Assembly (NCBI GenBank): GCA_003246505.1
Contig: QKAI01000409.1
Coordinates: 1-8,265, forward strand
Direction of reading: 5' to 3'
Length of the DNA stretch: 8,265 bases
DNA from: Spirochaetaceae bacterium
GTDB lineage: Bacteria > Spirochaetota > Spirochaetia > DSM-2461
Shown: one piece after another, positions 1 to 7,705 of the stretch
Layout: every line of letters starts with the position of its first letter
How positions within the stretch are numbered: the first letter of the stretch is position 1
The notes under the pieces: model-generated
What the model saw: the letters and a program-made list of their open reading frames with translations, nothing else
The model's database searches: none
What the model was told of the DNA's origin: nothing
Position numbers and translations under genes: made by a program

Positions 1-803
1 AACGGGTCTGGGTGGGGGTGCCCTTTGCCCTGACCCTGGATATGAAGGGCGCCGAAGGGGATGACGTGGTCTTTCCCGTAATCGATAGGGATTTTCTTCC
101 CGAAGGACTGATTCTTAAGTCCTTCAAGGCCGATGACAACACCCTGACCCTGACCGTCACCGGTGAAAAGCCGGGGGAATACGCCATCCCCCCCATCAGC
201 ATTCTCTTCGACAATGGCATGGGGGATGTGGAGCTCCTGACGCGGCCCGTGAATTTTACGGTGGAATCCCTCCTGGCCGGTTCGGCCGGAGAGATGGCCG
301 CCCTCTCACCGGCCATGCGTATCGGTTTCCTGACCCTGCCCTGGACCCTGGGCATAGGGGGCGTCGTCGTCCTGGCGGGGCTCTTGATTCTCTATCTGGT
401 ACTGCGCCGCAGGAAAAGGAACCTCGTCCCCCCTGAGCCGGTCTGGATGGCCCTGGAACGGGACATGGCCCGGATAAGGGAGGATCATTCCCTCCTGGAC
501 GGGGATCTGGCCCTATTATACGATCTGACCACCTCCCTGGTACGGAAAACCCTGGACCGGGTTTACGGGGAGACTACCGGGGAGAAAACCCGGGAGGAGT
601 TCATCGGGCCCCTTGTTTCATCCTCCCGTTATCCCTCTGAGACCCGGGCCTGGTTTGTCAAATTCTTCGAAAGGGCCGACATGGTCCGCTTCGCCCGCCA
701 GTCCGGGGAGAGGGAGACCGCCCTGCGGGATCTGGACGAGGCTCTGCGCTTTGCCGGGCAGGGCGCGGAGAAAGCGAAAAGTGAGGCGGAGGAAAGGTCA
801 TGA
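1..803 (+). CDS. Bat-operon membrane protein with DUF4381-like cytoplasmic tail (5' partial)
   Basis: The frame is open to the left edge (codons for R-V-W precede the GTG at 12), so the true start is probably upstream. Numbering from that GTG, residues 1-88 are a beta-rich segment containing FALTLDMKG and a PGEYAIPPI motif, like the extracytoplasmic domains of BatD and DUF4381 proteins. A transmembrane helix follows at about 106-131, then a positive stop-transfer patch (RRRKR, 132-136), then a helical cytoplasmic tail with the pattern FFERADMVRFA at 218-228. Proteins of this layout sit between the DUF58 gene and batA in Bat operons and are presumed part of the membrane complex; exact function is unknown. 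The stop overlaps the batA start (ATGA, 800-803). No cysteines are present. The family name is from memory of the layout, so the role is inferred. Confidence 0.72.
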   Translation, partial: RVWVGVPFALTLDMKGAEGDDVVFPVIDRDFLPEGLILKSFKADDNTLTLTVTGEKPGEYAIPPISILFDNGMGDVELLTRPVNFTVESLLAGSAGEMAALSPAMRIGFLTLPWTLGIGGVVVLAGLLILYLVLRRRKRNLVPPEPVWMALERDMARIREDHSLLDGDLALLYDLTTSLVRKTLDRVYGETTGEKTREEFIGPLVSSSRYPSETRAWFVKFFERADMVRFARQSGERETALRDLDEALRFAGQGAEKAKSEAEERS

Positions 804-1777
804 CGTTTCAATTTCCCCTGGCCCTTCTGCTGCTACTCCTCATCCCCCTCCTCGTGTATCTCAAGCTGAGAAGCCGGGGGAGGGGGCATTATTATCCCTC
901 CTTTGACGCCCTGCCCCGGGAGAGGACGGTGCGGGAGAGACTGGTCTATCTGCCGGAGCTTTTCTTCCTGGCCTCCCTGGTTTTTCTCATCATCGCCCTG
1001 GCCCGTCCCCAGAGGGGCTTTTCCGAAGTCCGCCGGGTTACCAACGGGATCGCCGTGGAAATCGTCATGGACCGATCCAGCAGCATGGGCGCCCAGGTGA
1101 CCCAGACTCAGAACCGGCTGGACGTGGTAAAGGAGCTCTTCGGGGAATTCGTCAAGGGGAGGCCCGACGACATGATAGGACTGATATCCTTCGCCCGTTA
1201 CGCCGATACGAACGCCCCCCTCACCCTGGCCCATGACGTGCTTCCCGGCTTTCTTGATACGATCCGCCTTGTCGACGTGGAATCGGAGGACGGCACCGCC
1301 ATCGGAGACGCCCTGGCCCTGGCCGCGGCCCGGCTCCATACGGCGGGCGAGGAGGAGGGCTATGTCATCAAGAGCCGGGTGGTCATTCTCCTCACCGACG
1401 GGGTGAACAATGCGGGGCGGCGCACGCCGGAGGAGGCGGCGGAACTGGTCCGGGAGTGGGGTATAAAGGTCTATACCATCGGCTTCGCCAGTCAGTCCGT
1501 CATGGGGCAGCTCTTCGGGAGCTCCCGGTACGATGTGGACGAGGATACCCTGACGAGCATTGCCGATAAGACCGGGGGAAGCTACTTCCGGGCCACCGAC
1601 GCAAAGAGCCTCTCCGAGATTTTCGGCCGTATTGACGCTCTGGAGAAGACCGAAGTGGAATCCTACTCCTATCGTCAGTACAAAGAGGTGTTTCTACCCT
1701 TCGCCCTGGCCGGATTTGTTTCCCTCTTCCTTTATATTATCCTTTCGGCCACTCTCTTCAGGAGGCTGGAGGTATGA
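800..1777 (+). CDS. batA: BatA: membrane-anchored VWA-domain protein
   Basis: A 325-residue protein of normal BatA length. Transmembrane helices lie at about 2-20, 50-68 and 298-319. The loop between the first two is rich in Arg/Lys, which places it in the cytoplasm and the VWA domain (about 84-280) in the periplasm. The metal-ion-dependent adhesion site is complete: D91-x-S93-x-S95, T166 in EDGTAIGD, and D200 in ILLTDG. It should therefore bind a divalent cation and a protein partner, probably other Bat proteins. Start: ATG at 800 inside an ATGA overlap with the upstream gene, with GGAGG at 788-792 (7-base spacer). The stop in turn overlaps the batB start. The protein has no cysteine. Known for the family: part of the Bat (Bacteroides aerotolerance) operon, linked to stress tolerance, with mechanism unresolved. 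Confidence 0.93.
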   Translation: MTFQFPLALLLLLLIPLLVYLKLRSRGRGHYYPSFDALPRERTVRERLVYLPELFFLASLVFLIIALARPQRGFSEVRRVTNGIAVEIVMDRSSSMGAQVTQTQNRLDVVKELFGEFVKGRPDDMIGLISFARYADTNAPLTLAHDVLPGFLDTIRLVDVESEDGTAIGDALALAAARLHTAGEEEGYVIKSRVVILLTDGVNNAGRRTPEEAAELVREWGIKVYTIGFASQSVMGQLFGSSRYDVDEDTLTSIADKTGGSYFRATDAKSLSEIFGRIDALEKTEVESYSYRQYKEVFLPFALAGFVSLFLYIILSATLFRRLEV

Positions 1778-3552
1778 TCTTCTTTAAAAACCAGCAGCTG
1801 CTGCCCCTCATATGGCCCGTCGTCGCCCTGGTTCCCCTCTTCATAGGGGAGTGGGCATTGAAGAAAAGGCAGAAGACCCTTTTCTCAGGCCCTATCAGAC
1901 CGGGGGATCCCCTGGGCCGGGATCACCTGCGCCGGGCCCTCTGCCTTACCGCCGCCGCCCTTTTCCTCCTGGCCGCCCTTCTCCGGCCCTCCTGGAATCC
2001 CACGGTGCGCATCGTGGAAAAGAAGGGCCGGGACGTGGTCTTCCTCCTGGACGTGAGCCGCAGCATGACCGCCGCCGACGTGGCCCCGAGCCGTCTGGAA
2101 AGGGCTAAGCTGGAGATCGCCGAAACGGTGCAGACCATAGAGGGGGACCGCGTCGCCCTGGTCGTCTTCGCCGGGAGCAGCGTGGTGAAGTCCCCCCTGA
2201 CCCTGGATTACGGCTTTTTCAACTTCGCCCTGAAGGAAGTGTCCGTCAACAGCGTCTCCCGGGGGGGGACCCAGCTGGGGGACGCCCTGCGGATGGTGGA
2301 GGACCGGGTGCTGGACGATCAGACCCGGGAGGAGCGGGATATCATTCTCATCACCGACGGGGAGGACCAGGAATCCTTCCCCGTGGAGGCGGCCAAAGCT
2401 CTGGGCAGCCGGGGCGTCCGGCTGATCGTCATCGGTCTGGGGGATGATATCCAGGGCGCCCGGGTCAAGGACGGGGAGGGGAACTTCCTCACCTACCAGG
2501 GGCGGGAGGTGTGGTCCAGAATGGACGGGGATATCCTGAGGCAGATGGCGGCGGCCACACCCGGGGGCAGCTACGTGCCGGCGGGACAGTCCAACTTCTC
2601 CCTGCCCCGTATCTACCGCAGTCTGATAACGGAAAGCAGCGACCAGTCCACGGGAAAGGAGGAGACCCTGGTTTATGAAGAAAAATACCAGTTCTTCCTG
2701 GCCCTGGCCCTGCTGCTGCTTCTTGGGGAGGCATTCCGAATCATCGGCCCCCTGGATGGGAAGGGCTTCATCAAGGGAAAACTTTCCTCCCCCGGCATCC
2801 TGCCCCTCTTAGCCCTGTTTCTTTTGATTCTCCCTTCCCCGGGACTCTTCGCCGAAGGTCGGGCGGATCTGTTTCAGGAGGGGGAGAGGGCTATCGCCGG
2901 AGCGGACTGGGACCGGTTCACGGAAATTTATGAGGAATTGACTAACCGGGGAGCCTCGGAGGGAAAACTGGCTTATAATCGGGGACGGGCCCAGTATGGG
3001 GAGGAGGATTTCGCCGGGGCTGCCGATTCCTTCGGGGAAGCGGCCGCCCGTTTGGAAGGGAAGAAGGCGTCCCGGGCCCTCTATAACCGGGGCAACGCCC
3101 TGATGAAGCAGTCCGAAACGGACCAGTCCGGAGGGGCGGATTATCTCGGGCAGGCCCGGGAGGCCTACGAAAAGGCCCTGGAATTGGATCCCGATTTCAG
3201 GGATGCGGCCAATAATCTGGAACTGCTTCTGAATCGTCAGGAACAGCAGGAACAGCAGCAGGATTCCCAAAGCGGGAGGGGGAACGATTCTTCCGACAAG
3301 TCCGGGGAGAGCCAGGCCGATCAGGGCGGTTCATCCTCCGATCAGGGATCCCCCGACAAAAGTCCATCCTCCCCTGGTACGGATGACCGGAATCAGAACG
3401 CCGATCAGAAGGCTGCTCCCGGACAGCCTTCCGACGGAGAACAGGACAGTCTGGCGCAGGATATATTGAATCAGGAAGAGGACGACCGGGAGCAGAGGGA
3501 TTCCACCTATGCCACGGGGGGAGGAATCTATCCGGTGGAGAGGGATTGGTAA
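1774..3552 (+). CDS. batB: BatB-BatC fusion: VWA domain plus periplasmic TPR and acidic low-complexity tail
   Basis: A 592-residue protein, far longer than a lone BatB (about 320-340 residues). BatB part: helices at about 8-26 and 54-71, VWA domain about 86-285 with intact MIDAS residues (D93-x-S95-x-S97, T166, D195), and a helix at about 306-323. A positive loop and a second hydrophobic stretch (341-358) ending GLFA-EG then lead into the BatC part: TPR-like repeats at about 364-485 (YNRGNALMKQ, EKALELDPDF). A Gln/Ser/Asp-rich linker (488-560) and a C-terminus ending in ERDW follow, resembling the BatC-type C-terminus. ATG at 1774 overlaps the batA stop, with GGAGG at 1761-1765. No in-frame ATG, GTG or TTG precedes the hydrophobic stretch that could start a separate batC, so the fusion looks genuine. 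Fused batB/batC genes are, as I recall, reported in some Leptospira. Confidence 0.9.
   Translation: MIFFKNQQLLPLIWPVVALVPLFIGEWALKKRQKTLFSGPIRPGDPLGRDHLRRALCLTAAALFLLAALLRPSWNPTVRIVEKKGRDVVFLLDVSRSMTAADVAPSRLERAKLEIAETVQTIEGDRVALVVFAGSSVVKSPLTLDYGFFNFALKEVSVNSVSRGGTQLGDALRMVEDRVLDDQTREERDIILITDGEDQESFPVEAAKALGSRGVRLIVIGLGDDIQGARVKDGEGNFLTYQGREVWSRMDGDILRQMAAATPGGSYVPAGQSNFSLPRIYRSLITESSDQSTGKEETLVYEEKYQFFLALALLLLLGEAFRIIGPLDGKGFIKGKLSSPGILPLLALFLLILPSPGLFAEGRADLFQEGERAIAGADWDRFTEIYEELTNRGASEGKLAYNRGRAQYGEEDFAGAADSFGEAAARLEGKKASRALYNRGNALMKQSETDQSGGADYLGQAREAYEKALELDPDFRDAANNLELLLNRQEQQEQQQDSQSGRGNDSSDKSGESQADQGGSSSDQGSPDKSPSSPGTDDRNQNADQKAAPGQPSDGEQDSLAQDILNQEEDDREQRDSTYATGGGIYPVERDW
3241..3258 (+). 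repeat. Two tandem copies of a 9-base unit in the Gln-rich linker of batBC
   Basis: GAACAGCAG occurs twice in direct tandem and is followed by another CAG, encoding the Gln/Glu-rich stretch near residues 490-496. The same linker carries three dispersed copies of CCGATCAG (3317-3324, 3338-3345, 3401-3408). This is low-complexity coding sequence that probably varies in length between strains; no regulatory role is implied. Confidence 0.6.
3537..3544 (+). promoter_or_regulatory. Ribosome binding site that decides the batD start
   Basis: GGAGAGGG lies 9 bases before the ATG at 3554 and inside the last codons of batBC. It supports the internal ATG over the earlier in-frame ATG at 3509, as does the signal peptide that begins directly at 3554. 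Confidence 0.7.
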
Positions 3553-3553
3553 G

Positions 3554-5293
3554 ATGGGCAATGTGAAAATCAATCTGTGGGTCGCGGTGCTCCTGGTAAC
3601 CCTGTCCGGTGGGGTATTGACGGCTCAGGAGGTGCGGGTATCCATCAGCAGCAGGGAAGGCTATGTGGGAGTGCCCCTGGATTATGTTATCTCCGTGACG
3701 GGATCTAAGAAGGCCGATGTTCCCGAGCTTCTGGGATTCGACGGTTTTTCCGTAAATTATGCCGGTCAGAATCAGTCCTCCCAGACTTCCATTATAAACG
3801 GTATGAGATCCTCTTCGGTCACGGTCCAATTCTCCTGGAAACTGACCCCCCTGAGGGAGGGAACCCTGAAAATCCCTTCGGTCGCCGTGAATGTGGCGGG
3901 GGAGATCTATAACACCCCGGCGGGTATGGTTACCGTCACCCCCCCCCGGAAAATGGATGGTTTCAAACTGGTCCTCCGGGGGGAGGAGGGAAAGGTCTAC
4001 CGGGATCAGGTCACCACGGTGGATATGGATTTTTATGTGAGCAGCGAGGTGGGGAATCTCAATTTCACCCTGCCCGGTCAGAACGGGGGCAGCCTGGAAG
4101 GAACCGATTTTCTCATCCTGGACAGCGCTCCCCCGGACCAGGCGTCCCACGATGTCCGGCAGATACCCATCGGGGGCCGGGTATTTTACGGGTACGTCTC
4201 TTCCCGCTACGAGGGGGGGCAGCAGTTTACCGTACTGACCATCCCCCTGAATATCATGCCCCTCCGGGCGGGATCACTCTCTTTAGAAGGCGCCTCGGTG
4301 GCTTTCTCCACCCAGAGCGGCAGCTTCATGAGGCCGGTCACGGAGAGCCATGTCATCCCCGCGGACAGCTTCGCCCTGGAGGCGGCCTCCCTGCCCCGGG
4401 AGATCAGGGAAAGCCCCAACGGCATTCTCCTCACCCGGGGGGATCTGAGGGTCACCGGAGAGCTCTCCTCGGACAGGGCACGCCCGGGGGATCCCCTGAC
4501 GCTGACCCTGACCTTGTCCGGCCTGGTCCATCCGGAACTCTGCGAAGTCCCACCCCTGAACAGTTTCACTTCCCTGGCTGAAGAGTTCTCCCTGCCGGCG
4601 GAACGGAGCACGCCCAGATCGGAGGGACATGATCTGAAGATCGTCCAGACCGTGCGGCCGATCAGCGTCAAGACCCGGGGCATTCCCTCCATGGACTTTG
4701 TCTATTTTGATCTGGAGAGGGAGGAGGTCCGCCGGGTCTCCACCGATTTTATCCCCCTGGCCATGAGTTCCGCCGGGGATCTGAATTGGGCGGATGTGGA
4801 GAATTTCCAATCCGGAGAGACGAAGGCATCACCCCTCCGGGAGAACGACCAGGGGATCAGGCAGAACAAATCCTCCCAAGACGTCCGCCGGGGAGACACC
4901 CGGGGCACCACCTTTCTGGCGTCTCCCGCCTATCGGGCGGGGATCATGGCCCCTCCCGCCCTGTTGTTTCTTTACCTGTCCGGATGGGGAATCCTCTCCC
5001 TGCTCAGAAAAAGGGGGGAGCGGCTCAGGGGTAATCCGCGCCGCCAGCTAATCCACTCCTTGGACCGGGGGGAAGATCCTTTTGCCACCTATGACCGTTA
5101 CCTGAGGAGCCGTCTTTTCGGGGGTAAATCCTTCGAGCGGGGGGAGCTTAAGGAAAAAGCCCTGGCCCTGGACCTGCCCGTTCTGGCCGAACTCCACGGG
5201 AGACTGGAACGGGAGCGATACGGCGGGGGCGGTATTCCTGTGAAAAGGGAGGAGATGGAAGAGGTGGTGAAAAGACTGGAGGTCCGGCTGTGA
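3554..5293 (+). CDS. batD: BatD: secreted, single-pass membrane protein with beta-sandwich repeats
   Basis: A 579-residue protein. An in-frame ATG at 3509 lies inside batBC and would put 15 polar residues before the signal peptide. The ATG at 3554 is preferred: it has GGAGAGGG at 3537-3544 and gives a clean signal peptide (about residues 1-24, VLTA|QE). The mature part begins with the BatD hallmark region at about 74-108, where Q/S-rich GQNQSSQTSIINGMR is followed by KLTPLREGTLKIPSV. Several immunoglobulin-like beta domains reach to about residue 405. A low-complexity linker, one transmembrane helix at about 463-484 and a roughly 95-residue basic, helical cytoplasmic tail follow. The only cysteine is C330 in the periplasmic region. 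It lies one base after the batBC stop and overlaps the batE GTG start. It is presumably a partner or scaffold of the VWA proteins; the molecular activity is unknown. Confidence 0.9.
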   Translation: MGNVKINLWVAVLLVTLSGGVLTAQEVRVSISSREGYVGVPLDYVISVTGSKKADVPELLGFDGFSVNYAGQNQSSQTSIINGMRSSSVTVQFSWKLTPLREGTLKIPSVAVNVAGEIYNTPAGMVTVTPPRKMDGFKLVLRGEEGKVYRDQVTTVDMDFYVSSEVGNLNFTLPGQNGGSLEGTDFLILDSAPPDQASHDVRQIPIGGRVFYGYVSSRYEGGQQFTVLTIPLNIMPLRAGSLSLEGASVAFSTQSGSFMRPVTESHVIPADSFALEAASLPREIRESPNGILLTRGDLRVTGELSSDRARPGDPLTLTLTLSGLVHPELCEVPPLNSFTSLAEEFSLPAERSTPRSEGHDLKIVQTVRPISVKTRGIPSMDFVYFDLEREEVRRVSTDFIPLAMSSAGDLNWADVENFQSGETKASPLRENDQGIRQNKSSQDVRRGDTRGTTFLASPAYRAGIMAPPALLFLYLSGWGILSLLRKRGERLRGNPRRQLIHSLDRGEDPFATYDRYLRSRLFGGKSFERGELKEKALALDLPVLAELHGRLERERYGGGGIPVKREEMEEVVKRLEVRL

Positions 5294-6054
5294 AAGGGGC
5301 TGTTTTTTTTATACTGATTTTTCTTTTCCGGGCTGTACTCTTCGCCCAGACCGGTGGGGATGACCTTATTACACAGGCGGAGGAAGCCTTCCGGGAGGGA
5401 CATTACGGGGAATCGGCCAATCTCTACCAGGAGGCCGCCGTCAGGGGTTCGGTCAACGGAAGCCTCTACTACAACCAGGGGAATAGCTGGTTCATGGCCG
5501 GGGAGCCCCTTCTCGCCCATCTCTCCTATCTCAAGGCTTCGGCCCTGAATCCGGGGGACGGGGATATCCGCCGCAATCTCAGCTACCTCCGGGCTCTTGC
5601 CGGCGAAGAGGAGAGGGCCGGCGCCGGTGAACTCCTGCGGGTCCTCTTCTTCTGGCACTACGACCTCTCCCTCCGTTTGAGGGGAATGATCTTCCTGGGT
5701 TTGAACGCTTTATTCTGGCTGCTGGCCCTTCTGACCATTGTTCTGAAGCGAAGGGGAAGGGCAGTTCACCTCTGGCCGGCGCTCCTCGCCCTGGTCTTTG
5801 CGGCGGGGCTGGGGACGTCCCTTCTTGTCAGCCGCTACCAGTGGCTCCATTATCCCGGGGGACTCGTCATGGAGGAGACCACCCCCCGGAAAGGGGACAG
5901 CGATTCCTTTGACAGCGCCTTCAACCGCCCCCTTCCCGGGGGCACCGAGTTCCAGCTGAGGGAGATCCGTTCCGGATGGTACAAGATCCGACTGAAAGAC
6001 GGTTCGGAAGGATGGATCCGCCGGGAGTCCGCCGAGCTGGTCACCTTCCCCTGA
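5290..6054 (+). CDS. batE: BatE-like protein: TPR domain, two membrane helices, C-terminal SH3b domain
   Basis: A 254-residue protein starting at a GTG inside a GTGA overlap with the batD stop; GGAGG at 5278-5282 is 7 bases upstream. Residues 1-20 are a signal peptide or anchor ending LFAQ. Two TPR-like repeats span about 23-100 (YYNQGNSWFMAGE, then SALNPGDGDIRRNL). The WHYDLSLRLRG motif at 122-132 precedes helices at about 133-152 and 161-180, with a basic KRRGR turn between them. An SH3b-type domain covers about 187-254, with GWYKIRLKDGSEGWI as its core. Topology suggests TPR and SH3b both face the periplasm, which suits a protein-binding or wall-binding adaptor for the Bat complex. It is the last gene of the operon and contains no cysteine. 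The end overlaps the convergent dsbD gene by 14 bases. Confidence 0.85.
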   Translation: MKGAVFFILIFLFRAVLFAQTGGDDLITQAEEAFREGHYGESANLYQEAAVRGSVNGSLYYNQGNSWFMAGEPLLAHLSYLKASALNPGDGDIRRNLSYLRALAGEEERAGAGELLRVLFFWHYDLSLRLRGMIFLGLNALFWLLALLTIVLKRRGRAVHLWPALLALVFAAGLGTSLLVSRYQWLHYPGGLVMEETTPRKGDSDSFDSAFNRPLPGGTEFQLREIRSGWYKIRLKDGSEGWIRRESAELVTFP

Positions 6055-7699
6055 TGCTGTTCTCCAGCAGGCGGCGGGTGAGCACCTCCGGCAGGACCAC
6101 CGGTTCCCCTCCCCGGGGATAATAGACGTAAAGGGGTACCCCGGCCCGGTTGAATTTCGTCAGCCAGGAGCTGATCACCGGATCGTTAAGGGTATAGTCC
6201 CCCACCATGTACAGGACCCCCTCATCCTCAAACAGTTCCTTCCGGAAATCCCTGTCCAGCACGGTCAAATGATTGGAGCGGCAGGTGGCGCACCAGTCGG
6301 CGGTGAACTCCAGGAAAAGGGGCTTTCCCTCCCGGCGGATTTCCTCCACCCCCTCCGGGGAGAAGGGGAGATACTCCTCCCTGTCCGCGGCGGGGAGGGT
6401 TTCCGAGGGCTGGGTGCTGACATCCACGAATAGCAGATAGCTTCCCGCCGCCAGGAGAAGGGAGAGGGCGTAAAGGGCAAAACGGCTCCTTCTGCCCGAT
6501 CTCTGCCCCTGGCCGAAGATCCAGGCCGACGCCGCCAGAATCAGCATGAACCACAGAATCCCGGTAAAGCCCTTCCCCGTCTGACGGTGCAGGACGGTCA
6601 GGAGGTAGACCGCCGTACCGGCCAGGAGAAATCCCATGATCTCCCGGAAGCGGTTCATCCACTCCCCCGGTTTGGGAAGGCGATTAATAATGCCGGGGAT
6701 AAAGCCCAGAAGGATGAAGGGGAGGGCCAGTCCCAGGCCGATGAGAAGGAAGAAGAGCAGGATGATGCCCCCGGTCTGGACGAAGGCGAAACCCAGGGCG
6801 GAGCCCAGGAGGGGAGCCGTGCAGGGTGTGGCCAGCAGTACCGCCATGATGCCCGTCAGAAAGGAACCGCCGAAACCGGACTTGTGCCGGGAGGCGGCCT
6901 CTCCCGCCCCGCGGGGGGGATTGATGAAGAAAACCTCGAAGAGGCTCAGGGAGAAGAGGAAGATGATCCCCGTGAGGATGAGGACGAAGTGGGGATTCTG
7001 AAACTGGAAACCCCATCCCAGGGCCGTTCCGGAGGCTTTGATGAGGATAACCGTGAATCCGAGAATCAGAAAGGAGGTGAGAATCCCTCCCGTGTAGGAG
7101 AGGCTGTTCAGAAGAATCGCCCGCCTGCTGTCACCGCTCTGTCCCACCAGGTGGAGAGCCTTAAGGGAGAGCACGGGGAGTACGCAGGGCATGATATTCA
7201 GTATGACTCCCCCCAGAAAGGCGAAGAGCAGAAAAAGAGCCAGATTCCCCCCGGACTTTGCGGGAGGAGGGGGAAGGGAAACATCTCCGGGCTGGGAGAG
7301 TATATCTTTTTTCAGAGGGCGGAAGCAGGTCCCCTTCTCATCGCAGAGCTGATATCCCGCGGTTATGCCTATTCCCTCAGCCGGCGGGGGGCCGTCGGTG
7401 AGTTTCCTGAGGGGGGCCTTGAGTATGACGGTCCCCTCGTATCCCTCGAAGGACCCGTAGGAACGGGTGGGCGGGTATTCAATATCCCCCAGTTCAAAGT
7501 CCCCCGGGGAAGAGAGGGCAAAGGAGAAGAAGTCCCTGCTGTCGATCTGGTGTAAGCCGGAGGGAATTTCATAGGTGACCTGGAGGTAACCCCTTCCCTT
7601 GCCATCCAGACTGTAGGCGGATGTGATGATAGCCTCCTGGGCTGCCAGAAGGGAGAGGGTAAGCAGAAAAAATACTATATAGAGTTTTCTTTTATGCAT
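6041..7699 (-). CDS. dsbD: Thiol:disulfide interchange protein DsbD (transmembrane reductase)
   Basis: A complete 552-residue protein, close to the usual DsbD length. It moves electrons from cytoplasmic thioredoxin through the membrane to periplasmic thiol proteins. A signal peptide (1-20, LLAAQ) leads into an N-terminal alpha-type domain with the C119-x5-C125 pair. Eight predicted helices (about 153 to 424) carry C172 in IMPCVLPVL and C293 in ATPCTAPLLG, the intramembrane redox pair. A C-terminal thioredoxin-like domain (about 440-552) has WCATC (C470, C473) and a cis-proline at P522 (AGVP). All six functional cysteines are therefore present. The ATG at 7699 has no Shine-Dalgarno sequence; a good promoter lies so close that the message is probably leaderless. 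The gene converges on batE, and coding ends overlap (stop at 6041-6043). Long open frames on the opposite strand look like codon-bias shadows. Confidence 0.94.
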   Translation of the reverse strand: MHKRKLYIVFFLLTLSLLAAQEAIITSAYSLDGKGRGYLQVTYEIPSGLHQIDSRDFFSFALSSPGDFELGDIEYPPTRSYGSFEGYEGTVILKAPLRKLTDGPPPAEGIGITAGYQLCDEKGTCFRPLKKDILSQPGDVSLPPPPAKSGGNLALFLLFAFLGGVILNIMPCVLPVLSLKALHLVGQSGDSRRAILLNSLSYTGGILTSFLILGFTVILIKASGTALGWGFQFQNPHFVLILTGIIFLFSLSLFEVFFINPPRGAGEAASRHKSGFGGSFLTGIMAVLLATPCTAPLLGSALGFAFVQTGGIILLFFLLIGLGLALPFILLGFIPGIINRLPKPGEWMNRFREIMGFLLAGTAVYLLTVLHRQTGKGFTGILWFMLILAASAWIFGQGQRSGRRSRFALYALSLLLAAGSYLLFVDVSTQPSETLPAADREEYLPFSPEGVEEIRREGKPLFLEFTADWCATCRSNHLTVLDRDFRKELFEDEGVLYMVGDYTLNDPVISSWLTKFNRAGVPLYVYYPRGGEPVVLPEVLTRRLLENSIRGR

Positions 7700-7705
7700 A
7701 AAGAG

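Noticed and set aside
833..1339. A 168-codon minus-strand open frame inside batA
   Set aside because: It is a shadow of batA; the product lacks domains and the batA frame has intact VWA motifs.
3241..3480. Repetitive Gln/Ser/Asp-rich stretch in batBC as a possible mobile or CRISPR-like repeat
   Set aside because: The units are short and irregular, in frame, and are best explained as a low-complexity protein linker.
3509..3553. Upstream in-frame ATG as the start of batD
   Set aside because: It would add 15 polar residues ahead of a normal signal peptide and overlap batBC by 44 bases. The ATG at 3554 has a Shine-Dalgarno sequence at good spacing.
3197..4150. A 317-codon minus-strand open frame across the batBC/batD junction
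   Set aside because: It is antisense to two well-supported genes and has a low-complexity His/Arg/Pro-rich product with no recognisable fold or signal.
5303..5310. Run of eight T near the 5' end of batE, considered as a terminator tail or slippage site
   Set aside because: There is no hairpin upstream, and the run simply encodes V-F-F in the signal peptide hydrophobic core.
6913..6919. Run of seven G within dsbD, and another at 4212-4219 region in batD
   Set aside because: Runs of six or seven are frequent in this sequence because GGG and CCC codons are favoured; they are too short to propose as slippage sites.
6587..7555. A 322-codon open frame on the plus strand opposite dsbD
   Set aside because: It lies wholly antisense to a complete DsbD with all its conserved cysteines. 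Its product is a charged Gly/Glu/Gln-rich chain without domains, as expected for a codon-bias shadow.
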